DNA from: Achromobacter xylosoxidans
GTDB lineage: Bacteria > Pseudomonadota > Gammaproteobacteria > Burkholderiales > Burkholderiaceae_B
DNA length: 64,000 nt
Direction: 5' to 3'
Assembly (NCBI RefSeq): GCF_014490035.1
Contig: NZ_CP061008.1
Coordinates: 2,356,001-2,420,000, forward strand
Made by a program: the position numbers and the translations under genes. Below, piece after piece: positions 1 to 7,712 of this stretch. Under the pieces are notes generated by a model that worked only from the letters and a program-made list of their open reading frames with translations, had not been told where the DNA came from and made no database searches. The stretch's first letter is position 1; the number at the start of each line of letters is the position of its first letter.

Positions 1-124
1 CGCCTAGGACAACGACGTGTTTTCCCATGTCTTTTTATCTGAGTCCGGTCAGGAGGTGCCGTGATGCCCGGCAAGCTCGCGGAATTGTATTGCAGGCGGC
101 CGGAGAAAACGCGGCGCGCGAACT
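1..124. other. Window edge, no gene recognised
   Basis: This stretch lies downstream of the leftward oxidoreductase gene. I see no convincing gene in it. A rightward ATG at 64 opens about 29 codons that run into the 3' end of the neighbouring gene. It has an AGGAGG-like sequence in front but no recognisable product, so it is not called. Confidence 0.4.
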
Positions 125-1759
125 TCAGGCCTGCGGCGGCTTTTGGCCCATGATGCGCCCCGCGGCGGCCACGCCCCACCACGAGGCTTCCTCGAACACG
201 GAATAGCCCGATAGGTCCGAGTGCGCGAACAGTATCGGACCGTCCACGTCGCGCAGCGCGGCCAGTCCCGGATTGGACAGGTAGCCGCACAGCGGCGAGG
301 CCATGGCATGGCCGCGCACCGTGATTTCCAGCTGGCGCGCATGGCGCCAGAATTCCTTGCCGTAGGCCGCGACCAGGTCGGATGCGGCCTCGGCCCGCAG
401 CTCTTCCGGGGTGGCCCGGGTCAGCCATTCGCGCGCGGCCTGGGGCGTCTGTCCGCCGAGCGCGTGATACGCCGTGAAGACGCAGCGCGGCGTGCGGGCC
501 ACGCGCAGCAACTGGTGCGTGGAGACGACGTAGCCCAGCGCCTTGCCTTGATAGACCACGTTGTCCCAGGACAGCGGTTCGCCCGGGGCTTCGGCCGGGT
601 AGCCTTCCATGACGAAGTTCGACACCATCCAGGGCGCGTGCGGCGGCGCGTGCACCGCCGGATCGTAGCCATAGGCGCTGATGTCGGGCAGGATGCGCTG
701 GGCCACGAACAACGGCATCGCGCACACGGCTCGGCGCGCCTGCACCGTGTAGGCGTCGGAGGACGAGGCCAGGCAGGTGACCAGCGCGCCGGCGGGCGTC
801 TCCTGTACCCGGACCGCCGTGCCGGCGGCCAGCCAATCGGCATGGCCGAGCTTCTTGGTGATCGCGTCGCGCATGCGCTGCATCAGCGTCGACAGGCCGC
901 CAGGCCAGGTCAGCACGGCGCCTTCGCCCGCATTTTCGGCATGGCCGTCGCGGCTGGCGAAGTAGTGCAGGCCGGCCCAGGCCGAGACCGCGTCGTATTG
1001 CGCGCCGTAGTCGTCGCGGCAGCAGTAGTTCAGGTACCAGTGCAGCGCGGGCGAGGTGTAGCCTTCGCGGTCCAGCCATTGCTTGAACGTGATCGCGTCC
1101 AGCGCGCGCCAGGCCGGATCCCGCGACGACAGCGTGAGCGGGATGCTGAAGACCTTGCGGCCGTCGCTGCCGGTCTGCGTGTGCAGGCGATTGATCAGCG
1201 CGAGGAATTTGCGGTGCTGCGCCAGGTCCGCTTCCGGCAGCCCGTTCATGGGCAGCAGGTTTTCTTCCCAATGGCCGCCGCGCAGCAGACGCTCCTGGGG
1301 CGAGTGCACCAGCGCGGTCTCGTCGTAGTAGGGACGGAGGGTACTTGCGCCGCGCTCGATGATGCCGAAGTCGGCCAGCATTTGGCGTATGTGCGTGGAG
1401 GCCATCGAGGGCAGGGGCAGGTAGTGCGCGCCCAAGGGGTAGTCCAGGCCCTCGCGCTGGCCGGCGGCTGCATTGCCGTCGAGTTCGGGACCCTGTAGCA
1501 CCAGGAAATCCGTGTGCCCTTCGCGCGCCAGCTTCCAGGCGCAGGACAGGCCCGCCACGCCCGAACCCAGTATCACGACGTCGCGCTTGTGGTTGGCCGA
1601 GGGCTGCGGCCAGGCCGCCCCGTCGCGCAAGGCGTGGCCAGCCTGCATGCCCGGGTAATGGATTTCCGGCGTGGTCTCGACGATGCGCGAACGGTAGTAC
1701 CCGGCGGTGCCGGCGACCGCGGCCGTGGCCGCGCCCAACAGGAAGCTGCGCCGCCGCAT
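125..1759 (-). CDS. Tat-exported FAD-dependent amine-oxidase-like oxidoreductase
   Basis: The protein has 544 residues. It starts with a twin-arginine signal (RRRSFLLG, then an Ala-rich hydrophobic run), which suggests export as a folded flavoprotein. A Rossmann FAD motif, VVILGSGVAGLS, sits at residues 61-72. The C-terminal region (GPILFAHSDLSGY) resembles the second FAD contact of flavin amine oxidases and phytoene desaturases. The start codon overlaps the stop of the upstream spermidine synthase by one base (TGATG), so the two are translationally coupled. The company of spermidine synthase and, across the divergent promoter, AdoMet decarboxylase suggests a polyamine or polyamine-derived substrate in the periplasm; that is inference. 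It could instead be a desaturase of another substrate. Confidence 0.8.
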   Translation of the reverse strand: MRRRSFLLGAATAAVAGTAGYYRSRIVETTPEIHYPGMQAGHALRDGAAWPQPSANHKRDVVILGSGVAGLSCAWKLAREGHTDFLVLQGPELDGNAAAGQREGLDYPLGAHYLPLPSMASTHIRQMLADFGIIERGASTLRPYYDETALVHSPQERLLRGGHWEENLLPMNGLPEADLAQHRKFLALINRLHTQTGSDGRKVFSIPLTLSSRDPAWRALDAITFKQWLDREGYTSPALHWYLNYCCRDDYGAQYDAVSAWAGLHYFASRDGHAENAGEGAVLTWPGGLSTLMQRMRDAITKKLGHADWLAAGTAVRVQETPAGALVTCLASSSDAYTVQARRAVCAMPLFVAQRILPDISAYGYDPAVHAPPHAPWMVSNFVMEGYPAEAPGEPLSWDNVVYQGKALGYVVSTHQLLRVARTPRCVFTAYHALGGQTPQAAREWLTRATPEELRAEAASDLVAAYGKEFWRHARQLEITVRGHAMASPLCGYLSNPGLAALRDVDGPILFAHSDLSGYSVFEEASWWGVAAAGRIMGQKPPQA

Positions 1760-3270
1760 CAGCGGATGACCTTGCGCCAGTCCTCGTCGAAGTAGCGCAC
1801 CAGCGATTGCTCGTTCAGACGGTTCGGAGGCATCGCCAGCGCGGGCATGTCGGCAGGGAAGTGGAACAGTTCGCGCGTCGTGACCGGGTCCAGGTAGCGC
1901 GTGGGCACGGTGATCGCGGCGGGCGGCTCGTAGTCGCGGCGCTTGCTGGCCAGAATGAAGCCCCAGTCGCCGAAGGACGGCACGTAGGTGTGGTACGGCC
2001 AGGTGTTCAGGCCGGCTTCCTTCAAGGTGGCGTCCACGCTCCAGAACGAGCGCGGCGCGAAGTAGGGCGAGGTGGACTGCACCACCATGTAGCCGTTCTC
2101 GGCCAGGTGGCGCGCCATCAGGTGATAGACCGGCACCGAGTACAGCCGGCCCAGGCCGAAGTTGGACGGGTCCGGAAAATCCACCACGATGTAGTCATAG
2201 ACCTCGGCATGGGTTTCCAGCCAGCGGCCGGCGTCGTCGTTGATGACCGTGACCCGCGGATCCTTCAACGACCCCTGGTTCAGCTTGACCAGCGGCTCGG
2301 AGCGGGAAAACAGGCCGGTCATGGCCGGATCCAGATCCACCAGCGTCACGTGTTCGATATTCTTGTATTTGAGGATTTCGCGCACCGCCAGGCCATCGCC
2401 GCCGCCCAGCACCAGCACGTTGCGCGCCCAGGGCAGGGCTTGCAGGCCGGGATGCACCAGCGCTTCGTGGTAGCGGTGCTCGTCGCGCGACGAAAACTGC
2501 AGGTTGCCGTTGATGTACAGGCGCAGGTCGTCGTGCCAGCGCGTGACCACCAGGCGCTGATACTGCGTGGTTTCCGCGTGCACCACGTCGTCGCCGTACA
2601 GGCCTTTCTCGGCCCAGGCCGTCATGCTGCCGGAATAGATGAAGCCCAGGCCCAGGAACCCGATCACGACGCTGGCGCGGATGGCCTTTTCGCTGGGGCG
2701 GGGGATCTCGGCGCGGAACAGCCAGGTGGTCCACAGCGCCACGCTGGCGTTCAGGATGCCGAACAGGAAGCTGGTGCGCAGCAATCCGAGCTTGGGCGCG
2801 AGCAACAGGGGAAACACCAGCGACACAGCCAGCGCGCCCAGGTAATCGAAGGTCAGCACGCGGCTGACGATTTCGCGGAATTCGGTCTTGCGCTGGTTGA
2901 ACACCCGCATCACCAGCGGGATTTCCATGCCGACCATCAGGCCAATGAGGAACACGCCCACATACAGCGCCGCGCGAAAGGGGGCGGGCATCCATGAGAA
3001 GACCAGGAACAGCACCGCGGCGGAGACGCCGCCCAACAGCGCGACCAGCAGCTCCACATCGATGAAGCGATTCAAAACGTCTTCGTCTCTTACATATTTT
3101 GACAACCACGAGCCTATGCCCATGGCGAACAGATAACAGCCGATGACGGAAGAGAACTGCAGTATCGAATCCCCCAGCAAATAGCTGGCCAGCGCGCTGC
3201 TGATGAGCTCATAGCCCAAACCGCAGGAGGCGACGATCAATACCGAAAGGATGAGAATGCGGTCGCGCAT
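1759..3270 (-). CDS. Membrane-anchored spermidine synthase-like aminopropyltransferase
   Basis: The protein has 503 residues. The N-terminal ~200 residues are a run of hydrophobic helices (about seven spans by eye). The C-terminal half is a SpeE-type methyltransferase-fold domain. It carries the substrate-gate motif DEHRYHEALVHP, the AdoMet/dcAdoMet loop VLVLGGGDGLA, the acidic VDLDP and the active-site DFPDPSNFGLGRLYS. Classical SpeE is soluble and about 280 residues, so this form places aminopropyl transfer at the membrane. I chose the ATG at 3270; an upstream in-frame TTG at 3333 would overlap the divergent promoter. AdoMet decarboxylase, which makes the donor, is encoded across the divergent promoter. 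Which amine it uses cannot be read from the sequence. Confidence 0.85.
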   Translation of the reverse strand: MRDRILILSVLIVASCGLGYELISSALASYLLGDSILQFSSVIGCYLFAMGIGSWLSKYVRDEDVLNRFIDVELLVALLGGVSAAVLFLVFSWMPAPFRAALYVGVFLIGLMVGMEIPLVMRVFNQRKTEFREIVSRVLTFDYLGALAVSLVFPLLLAPKLGLLRTSFLFGILNASVALWTTWLFRAEIPRPSEKAIRASVVIGFLGLGFIYSGSMTAWAEKGLYGDDVVHAETTQYQRLVVTRWHDDLRLYINGNLQFSSRDEHRYHEALVHPGLQALPWARNVLVLGGGDGLAVREILKYKNIEHVTLVDLDPAMTGLFSRSEPLVKLNQGSLKDPRVTVINDDAGRWLETHAEVYDYIVVDFPDPSNFGLGRLYSVPVYHLMARHLAENGYMVVQSTSPYFAPRSFWSVDATLKEAGLNTWPYHTYVPSFGDWGFILASKRRDYEPPAAITVPTRYLDPVTTRELFHFPADMPALAMPPNRLNEQSLVRYFDEDWRKVIR

Positions 3271-3296
3271 GAGGTGTCCGACACGAAAAATGCGTT

Positions 3297-3328
3297 CGCA
3301 GTATATCGAACGCGCCGTATATACTGCG
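3297..3328. promoter_or_regulatory. Inverted repeat between divergent polyamine-cluster operons
   Basis: CGCAGTATAT at 3297-3306 is repeated inverted and perfectly as ATATACTGCG at 3319-3328, with a 12-nt spacer. Each arm contains a TATACT hexamer suited to a -10 box, on the plus strand at 3320-3325 and on the minus strand at 3305-3300. The plus-strand TSS would fall near 3332, only ~16 nt before the DUF350 start. A dimeric regulator binding here could control both operons together. No regulator gene is adjacent. Confidence 0.55.
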
Positions 3329-3347
3329 CGCAATTAGGAGGGTGGCA

Positions 3348-3746
3348 ATGGGAGAAGCAATGCATCCGGTGGTGACCTATCTTATCTATATGGCGTCCGC
3401 GCTTGCCATGCTGGGTGTCTTCACCTTGGTCTACACGGCCGTCACGCGCTATAAGGAATTCGAGCTGATCCGCGAAGGCAATATCGCCGCCGCGCTGTCG
3501 TATGGCGGCGCGCTGGTGGGCTTCAGCTTCACCTTGTGCTCCAGCATCGCGATCCATGCCAGCTATGCCATGTTCCTGCTGTGGGGCCTGGTGGCCATGC
3601 TGGTGCAGCTGGTCGTGTACGTGGGCGTGTCCCAGACGGTGCGCGGCATGAACGAGGCCATCGAAGAAAACAACATCGCCATGGGCGGGCTGATCGGCTC
3701 GATTTCCATCGCCGCCGGCATCGTCAACGCCGCCAGCCTGACCTGA
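3348..3746 (+). CDS. DUF350 membrane protein (YjfL-like)
   Basis: The protein has 132 residues and about four hydrophobic segments, typical of DUF350 (E. coli YjfL family). It opens the rightward operon. I chose the ATG at 3348 because AGGAGG at 3336-3341 sits 6 nt upstream; a GTG at 3342 and an ATG at 3360 are alternatives. Known context: DUF350 proteins occur in E. coli yjf-type operons with a PspA-like protein and a glutathionylspermidine synthase-like enzyme. Here it sits with an SPFH protein and polyamine enzymes, so a membrane-integrity role tied to polyamines is likely. Its molecular function is unknown. Confidence 0.85.
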   Translation: MGEAMHPVVTYLIYMASALAMLGVFTLVYTAVTRYKEFELIREGNIAAALSYGGALVGFSFTLCSSIAIHASYAMFLLWGLVAMLVQLVVYVGVSQTVRGMNEAIEENNIAMGGLIGSISIAAGIVNAASLT

Positions 3747-3787
3747 CGCGGGCTCGCGCCGCACCTGATCTGACAGGAGAAAGACTC

Positions 3788-4819
3788 ATGAGTCTCGGTT
3801 CATTCATCCGCAAGCAGTTCATCGACATCCTGCAATGGAACGAGGACCGCGACGGCGTGCTCGCCTGGCGTCATCCCATGCAGGATTTCGAAATCCAGTA
3901 TGGCGCCAGCCTGACCGTGCGCGAATCGCAGATGGCGGTGTTCGTCAACGAAGGCAAGGTCGCCGACGTGTTCGGTCCCGGCATGTACAAGCTGACCACG
4001 CAGACGCTGCCGATCCTGACCTACCTGAAGAACTGGGACAAGCTGTTCGAGTCGCCCTTCAAGTCGGACGTGATCTTCTTCAGTACGCGCCTGCAGCTGG
4101 GCCGGCGCTGGGGCACGGCGCAGCCGGTGACCTTGCGCGACAGCGAATTCGGCATGGTGCGGCTGCGCGCCTTCGGCGTTTATTCCTATCAGATTTCCGA
4201 TCCCGCCAAGTTCTACCGCGAGATCAGCGGCACGCGCGACGAGTACACCGTCGACGACCTGGAAGCGCAGCTGCGCAACATGGTGGTCGCGGCGATGACG
4301 ACGGCGCTGGGCGGCTCCAAGGTGCCGTTCCTGGACATGGCCGGCAACCAGGGGCTGATGTCGCAAAGCATCGCTGAACAGCTGGCGCCGGTGTTCGACC
4401 GCTACGGTGTCAAGCTCGACAACTTCACGGTCGAGAACGTCTCGCTGCCGGAAGAACTGCAGAAGGCGCTGGACACGCGGATTTCCATGGGCATGGCCGG
4501 CGACCTGGGCAAGTTCACCCAGTACCAGACCGCCACGGCCATACCGATGGCCGCGCAGAACGAAGGCGGCATCGCCGGCATCGGCGCGGGCCTGGCGGCC
4601 GGCGCGGCGCTGGGCCAGACCATGGCGGCAGGATTGGCCGGCGCCCAGGGGCAGCCGCAGCAGGCCGCGCAGCAACCTGCCCAGCAGGCGCCCGCCGCCG
4701 CGGGCGCGGATCCGGCGCAGCGGTTGCAGCAGCTCAAGGATCTGCTGGACAAAGGCCTGATCACGGCCGCGGACTACGATTCGGCCAAGGCCGAAGTGCT
4801 GAAGAAACTCACCAGCTAA
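3788..4819 (+). CDS. SPFH/Band-7 (virion core-like) protein with C-terminal SHOCT domain
   Basis: The protein has 343 residues. Residues ~20-240 form an SPFH/Band-7 domain of the virion-core-protein-like subfamily. A Gly/Ala/Gln-rich linker follows (~260-305). The last ~32 residues are a SHOCT motif (LKDLLDKGLITAADYDSAKAEVL), a short oligomerisation or tethering module. There is no N-terminal membrane helix, so peripheral association through partners is expected. The start at 3788 is set by AGGAGA at 3774-3779. DUF4178 follows after 6 nt. SPFH proteins scaffold membrane microdomains; here the partners are probably the DUF350 and DUF4178 membrane proteins. Confidence 0.88.
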   Translation: MSLGSFIRKQFIDILQWNEDRDGVLAWRHPMQDFEIQYGASLTVRESQMAVFVNEGKVADVFGPGMYKLTTQTLPILTYLKNWDKLFESPFKSDVIFFSTRLQLGRRWGTAQPVTLRDSEFGMVRLRAFGVYSYQISDPAKFYREISGTRDEYTVDDLEAQLRNMVVAAMTTALGGSKVPFLDMAGNQGLMSQSIAEQLAPVFDRYGVKLDNFTVENVSLPEELQKALDTRISMGMAGDLGKFTQYQTATAIPMAAQNEGGIAGIGAGLAAGAALGQTMAAGLAGAQGQPQQAAQQPAQQAPAAAGADPAQRLQQLKDLLDKGLITAADYDSAKAEVLKKLTS

Positions 4820-4825
4820 GGCTCC

Positions 4826-6295
4826 ATGCAGCAGGTTCTGTGTCCGCAGTGCGGCGCCCCAGTCAAGTTCACGTCCGCGGCATCGGTCATGGCGGTCTGC
4901 GGCGCCTGCCGCAGCACCTTGCTGAAGGACGCCGAGTCGGTCAAGCGCATCGGCGAGGCCGCCGAGGTCCTGGAGGACTACTCGCCCTTGTGCCTGGGGG
5001 CGGCCGGCACTCATGAAGGCAAGCGCTTCGACCTGATCGGCCGCATCCAGCTGCGCTACGAAGACGGCTTCTGGAACGAGTGGTATCTGTGGTTCGAGGA
5101 CGGCTCGGACGGCTGGCTGTCGGACGCCTCGGGCCAGTACGCCGTGACCCGGCGGCGCAAGGTCAAGTCCACGCAGGGCATGCCGGCGTTCAACGATATC
5201 GCGCCCGGCGACGAACTGAAGCTGGACGGCCAGCGCTTCACCGCCGCCGACGTGCGCGCCTGCCAGGCGGGCGGCACGCAAGGCGAGCTGCCCTTCGTGC
5301 CGGGCGACGGCTGGTTGGCCAAGGTGGCCGATTACCGCAGCCTGGACGCGTTCCTGACGCTGGACTTTTCCGACGGACCCGAGCCCGAGCTGTACATCGG
5401 CAAGGCATTCGACCTGTCCGCCATGCAGGCGGCATCGCTGCGGACCAACGAGCAGGTCGAGGAAACCGCCGGCCGTTTCCGCGGTCAGATCAAGGCGCTG
5501 GACTGCCCCAACTGCGGCGGGCCCATAAGCTTCGTGGCCGCCATGGCCACGCAAGTGGTCTGCCCCTCGTGTGCGGCCACCGTTGATTGCTCGGGACCTA
5601 CGGCCGAGGTCATCGAAAAGGCCCGCAAGGTCAAAGCCATCAAGACCACGTTGCCGCTGGGCGCGGTGGCCAAGATCGACGGCGCGTCCTACACGCTCAT
5701 CGGCCTGATGAAGTGCGCCGATCCGGACCCCGAGGAGCCGTCCGACTGGATCGAGTACCTGCTGTTCAATCCCGCGAAGGGATTCATCTGGCTGGTGGAA
5801 ACCGAAGAGGGCTGGGAGCGGGTGCAGGTATGCGATACCTGGCCCAGCCACAACAACGCCAGCAGCGTGCGCTGGCGCTCCAAGCTCTATCAGAAGCTGT
5901 ACGACTACACCTCGCGCGTGGAACTGGCGTTGGGCGCGTTCAACTGGCGCGTCAAGGTCGGCGACAGCACCAAGATCACGGATTACAAGGCCGGCAACCT
6001 GAAGCTGACCCGCGAGCTGAGCGAATCCGAGCTGGGCTGGTCGGCCTCGGGGCCGGTGGCGCCGGCGCAGTTGGCGGAATGGTTTGGCGATCCTGAACTT
6101 GCCAAGCAGAAGGCCATGCCGCTCAGCGGCAAGCCCGGGGGCTATCGCAAGTTCGCCTGGACGGCCATGATCGTGCTGGCCTTCCTGAATATCGACACCA
6201 TTTTCAGCGGGGGCATCATCCCGCTGCTGATCGGCGCGGCGTTTCTCTGGATCCCGGCGGCGCTGGCGGACAAACTGGCCGGCAAGGACGAATGA
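4826..6295 (+). CDS. Tandem zinc-ribbon/DUF4178 membrane protein
   Basis: The protein has 489 residues and is built as an internal duplication. A zinc ribbon (C6, C9, C25, C28) precedes a DUF4178 module (~50-200). A second ribbon with the same spacing (C227, C230, C246, C249) precedes a second DUF4178 module (~265-430). Two hydrophobic helices near the C-terminus (~445-480) would anchor it in the membrane with the ribbons in the cytoplasm. It lies 6 nt after the SPFH gene and just before the 54-residue membrane peptide gene. DUF4178 proteins are known to sit next to polyamine and DUF350 genes. Their function is not established. Confidence 0.85.
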   Translation: MQQVLCPQCGAPVKFTSAASVMAVCGACRSTLLKDAESVKRIGEAAEVLEDYSPLCLGAAGTHEGKRFDLIGRIQLRYEDGFWNEWYLWFEDGSDGWLSDASGQYAVTRRRKVKSTQGMPAFNDIAPGDELKLDGQRFTAADVRACQAGGTQGELPFVPGDGWLAKVADYRSLDAFLTLDFSDGPEPELYIGKAFDLSAMQAASLRTNEQVEETAGRFRGQIKALDCPNCGGPISFVAAMATQVVCPSCAATVDCSGPTAEVIEKARKVKAIKTTLPLGAVAKIDGASYTLIGLMKCADPDPEEPSDWIEYLLFNPAKGFIWLVETEEGWERVQVCDTWPSHNNASSVRWRSKLYQKLYDYTSRVELALGAFNWRVKVGDSTKITDYKAGNLKLTRELSESELGWSASGPVAPAQLAEWFGDPELAKQKAMPLSGKPGGYRKFAWTAMIVLAFLNIDTIFSGGIIPLLIGAAFLWIPAALADKLAGKDE

Positions 6296-6299
6296 CAGA

Positions 6300-6464
6300 A
6301 TGGGCAAGCTTCTATACACCGTCTACGCCATCGTGGTGGTGATCTTCGCCACCGGGTTCAACACCCCGGGCGCGCGCATGTCCAGCGGCGGCGGCTCCAG
6401 CAGCAGCTGGGGCAGCAGTTCCTCGGGCGGGTCGGGCTGGTCCTCGGGCGGATCCCACAAGTGA
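6300..6464 (+). CDS. Small membrane protein with Gly/Ser/Trp-rich tail
   Basis: This gene encodes 54 residues. Residues 4-19 form one hydrophobic helix (LLYTVYAIVVVIFATG). The remainder is almost entirely Gly, Ser and Trp with repeated SSGG and WSSGG units and ends in SHK. It starts 5 nt after the DUF4178 stop, and its TGA overlaps the GTG start of speD (GTGA), so it sits in frame with operon logic. No RBS stands out, and coupling to DUF4178 is likely. The low-complexity tail suggests a flexible tether, perhaps facing the periplasm. I know no named family for it. Confidence 0.7.
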   Translation: MGKLLYTVYAIVVVIFATGFNTPGARMSSGGGSSSSWGSSSSGGSGWSSGGSHK

Positions 6465-6811
6465 TCCCGCATGCCACACCCGGCCGCCACGTGCTGGCCG
6501 ATTTCCGCGGCGTGCCGGCGGATCGCCTGACCGACGCGCAAGCGCTGGAACGCGACCTGATCGCCGCGGCGCAGGCGGCGGGCGCGCGCGTGCTGAGCGC
6601 GCACTTCCATCATTTCGGCGCAGGCGCGGGCGTGACCGGCGTGGTCCTGCTGAGCGAATCCCACATCAGCATTCATACCTGGCCCGAACACGCGTTCGCG
6701 GCGCTGGACATCTTCATGTGCGGCGCGGCCCGGCCCGAGCTGGCGCTGGAGCACCTGCGGGCGCGGCTGGCGCCCGAGGCGGTGCACGCGACCACGGTGG
6801 CGCGCGGCTGA
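6461..6811 (+). CDS. speD: S-adenosylmethionine decarboxylase proenzyme
   Basis: This 116-residue protein matches short prokaryotic (class 1b) AdoMet decarboxylases. It is made as a proenzyme that self-cleaves at Glu66-Ser67 in SESHISIHTWPE, turning Ser67 into the pyruvoyl group. The conserved Cys in LDIFMCG is also present. It supplies decarboxylated AdoMet, the aminopropyl donor for the membrane-bound synthase encoded on the other arm of the cluster. The GTG start at 6461 overlaps the preceding stop. The next in-frame start, GTG at 6491, would remove the conserved N-terminal strand. No ornithine or arginine decarboxylase is nearby, so putrescine must come from elsewhere. Confidence 0.93.
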   Translation: MIPHATPGRHVLADFRGVPADRLTDAQALERDLIAAAQAAGARVLSAHFHHFGAGAGVTGVVLLSESHISIHTWPEHAFAALDIFMCGAARPELALEHLRARLAPEAVHATTVARG

Positions 6812-6872
6812 AGCCGGCGGCCGCCACTCCTTGATTTTGCTCAACCCTCCCTCGGGCGGCCAAATTGACGGG

Positions 6873-6896
6873 CGTTATATACCTATATATATTTCG
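6873..6896. promoter_or_regulatory. ModE-binding site upstream of modA
   Basis: CGTTATATA (6873-6881) and TATATTTCG (6888-6896) are separated by 6 nt. They match the known ModE operator architecture of two 9-bp half-sites around 6 nt. The left half is perfect and the right has two mismatches to TATATAACG. The site lies ~35 nt before the modA start, consistent with molybdate-dependent repression by the ModE encoded at 9088-9882. Confidence 0.75.
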
Positions 6897-6930
6897 TTAC
6901 CGACTTAGCGAATTCCCCTGGGAGAAGAAC

Positions 6931-7689
6931 ATGTTCCGCAACCGTCCGATCGTGGCGCTGTCCTTGGCGCTGGCCGCCGCATGGAGCGCCAACGCCACCG
7001 CCGGCGACCTGGTGGTTTCGGCCGCCGCCAGCCTGACCAACGCCTTCAAGGAAGTCGCGCAAGGCTACGAAAAAGAGCATGCCGGCACCAAGGTCATCCT
7101 GAACTTCGGCGCGTCCGACGTGCTGCTGCAGCAGATCGTCAAGGGCGCCCCGGCCGACGTGTTCGCCTCGGCGGACCAGAAGGCCATGGACAAGGCGGTC
7201 GAGGAGAAGGCCGTCAAGCCGGCCTCGCGCGTGGACTTCGCCGCCAACCAGGTGGTGCTGATCGTGCCGGCCGACAGCAAGGCCAACATCACCGCGCTCA
7301 AGGACCTGACCCGCGACGACGTCAAGCGCATCGCCTACGGCAACCCGGCATCGGTGCCGGTGGGCCGCTACACCCAGGGCGCGCTGGAAGCGGCCGGCCT
7401 CTGGAAGGAAGTGCAGGCCAAGAGCGTGCTGGCCCAGAACGTGCGCCAGAGCCTGGACTACGTGGCGCGCGGCGAGGTCGACGCGGGCTTCGTGTTCGCG
7501 ACCGACGCGGCCATCATGGCGGACAAGGTCAAGGTCGCGGTGCGCGTGCCTTCGCAGACGCCGGTGACCTATCCCATCGCCGTCACCACGCGTGAAACCG
7601 CCGCCAAGGAAGCCGAAAGCTTTGTTGCCTATGTGCTGTCTCCCGCAGGCCAGGCGATACTGTCGCGCTACGGCTTCCAGAAGCCCTGA
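6931..7689 (+). CDS. modA: Molybdate ABC transporter, periplasmic binding protein
   Basis: The protein has 252 residues with a cleavable signal peptide ending near SANATA. The mature N-terminus (LVVSAAASLTNAFKEVA) is characteristic of ModA, with the Ser residues that bind the oxyanion. Other family segments are FGASDVLLQQIVKGAPADVFASA and the domain-2 motif VDAGFVFATDA. It captures molybdate or tungstate in the periplasm for ModBC. The ATG at 6931 has GGGAGA just upstream, and a ModE box precedes it. The ATG start of modB follows after 23 nt. Confidence 0.95.
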   Translation: MFRNRPIVALSLALAAAWSANATAGDLVVSAAASLTNAFKEVAQGYEKEHAGTKVILNFGASDVLLQQIVKGAPADVFASADQKAMDKAVEEKAVKPASRVDFAANQVVLIVPADSKANITALKDLTRDDVKRIAYGNPASVPVGRYTQGALEAAGLWKEVQAKSVLAQNVRQSLDYVARGEVDAGFVFATDAAIMADKVKVAVRVPSQTPVTYPIAVTTRETAAKEAESFVAYVLSPAGQAILSRYGFQKP

Positions 7690-7712
7690 TACCTGTTGAA
7701 TCGTAGGCATTG

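Noticed and set aside
64..153. Short ORF at the left edge with an AGGAGG-like leader
   Set aside because: About 29 codons, overlaps the 3' end of the oxidoreductase gene and has no recognisable product.
3800..6319. 839-codon minus-strand frame opposite SPFH and DUF4178
   Set aside because: It crosses two well-supported genes and shows no domain.
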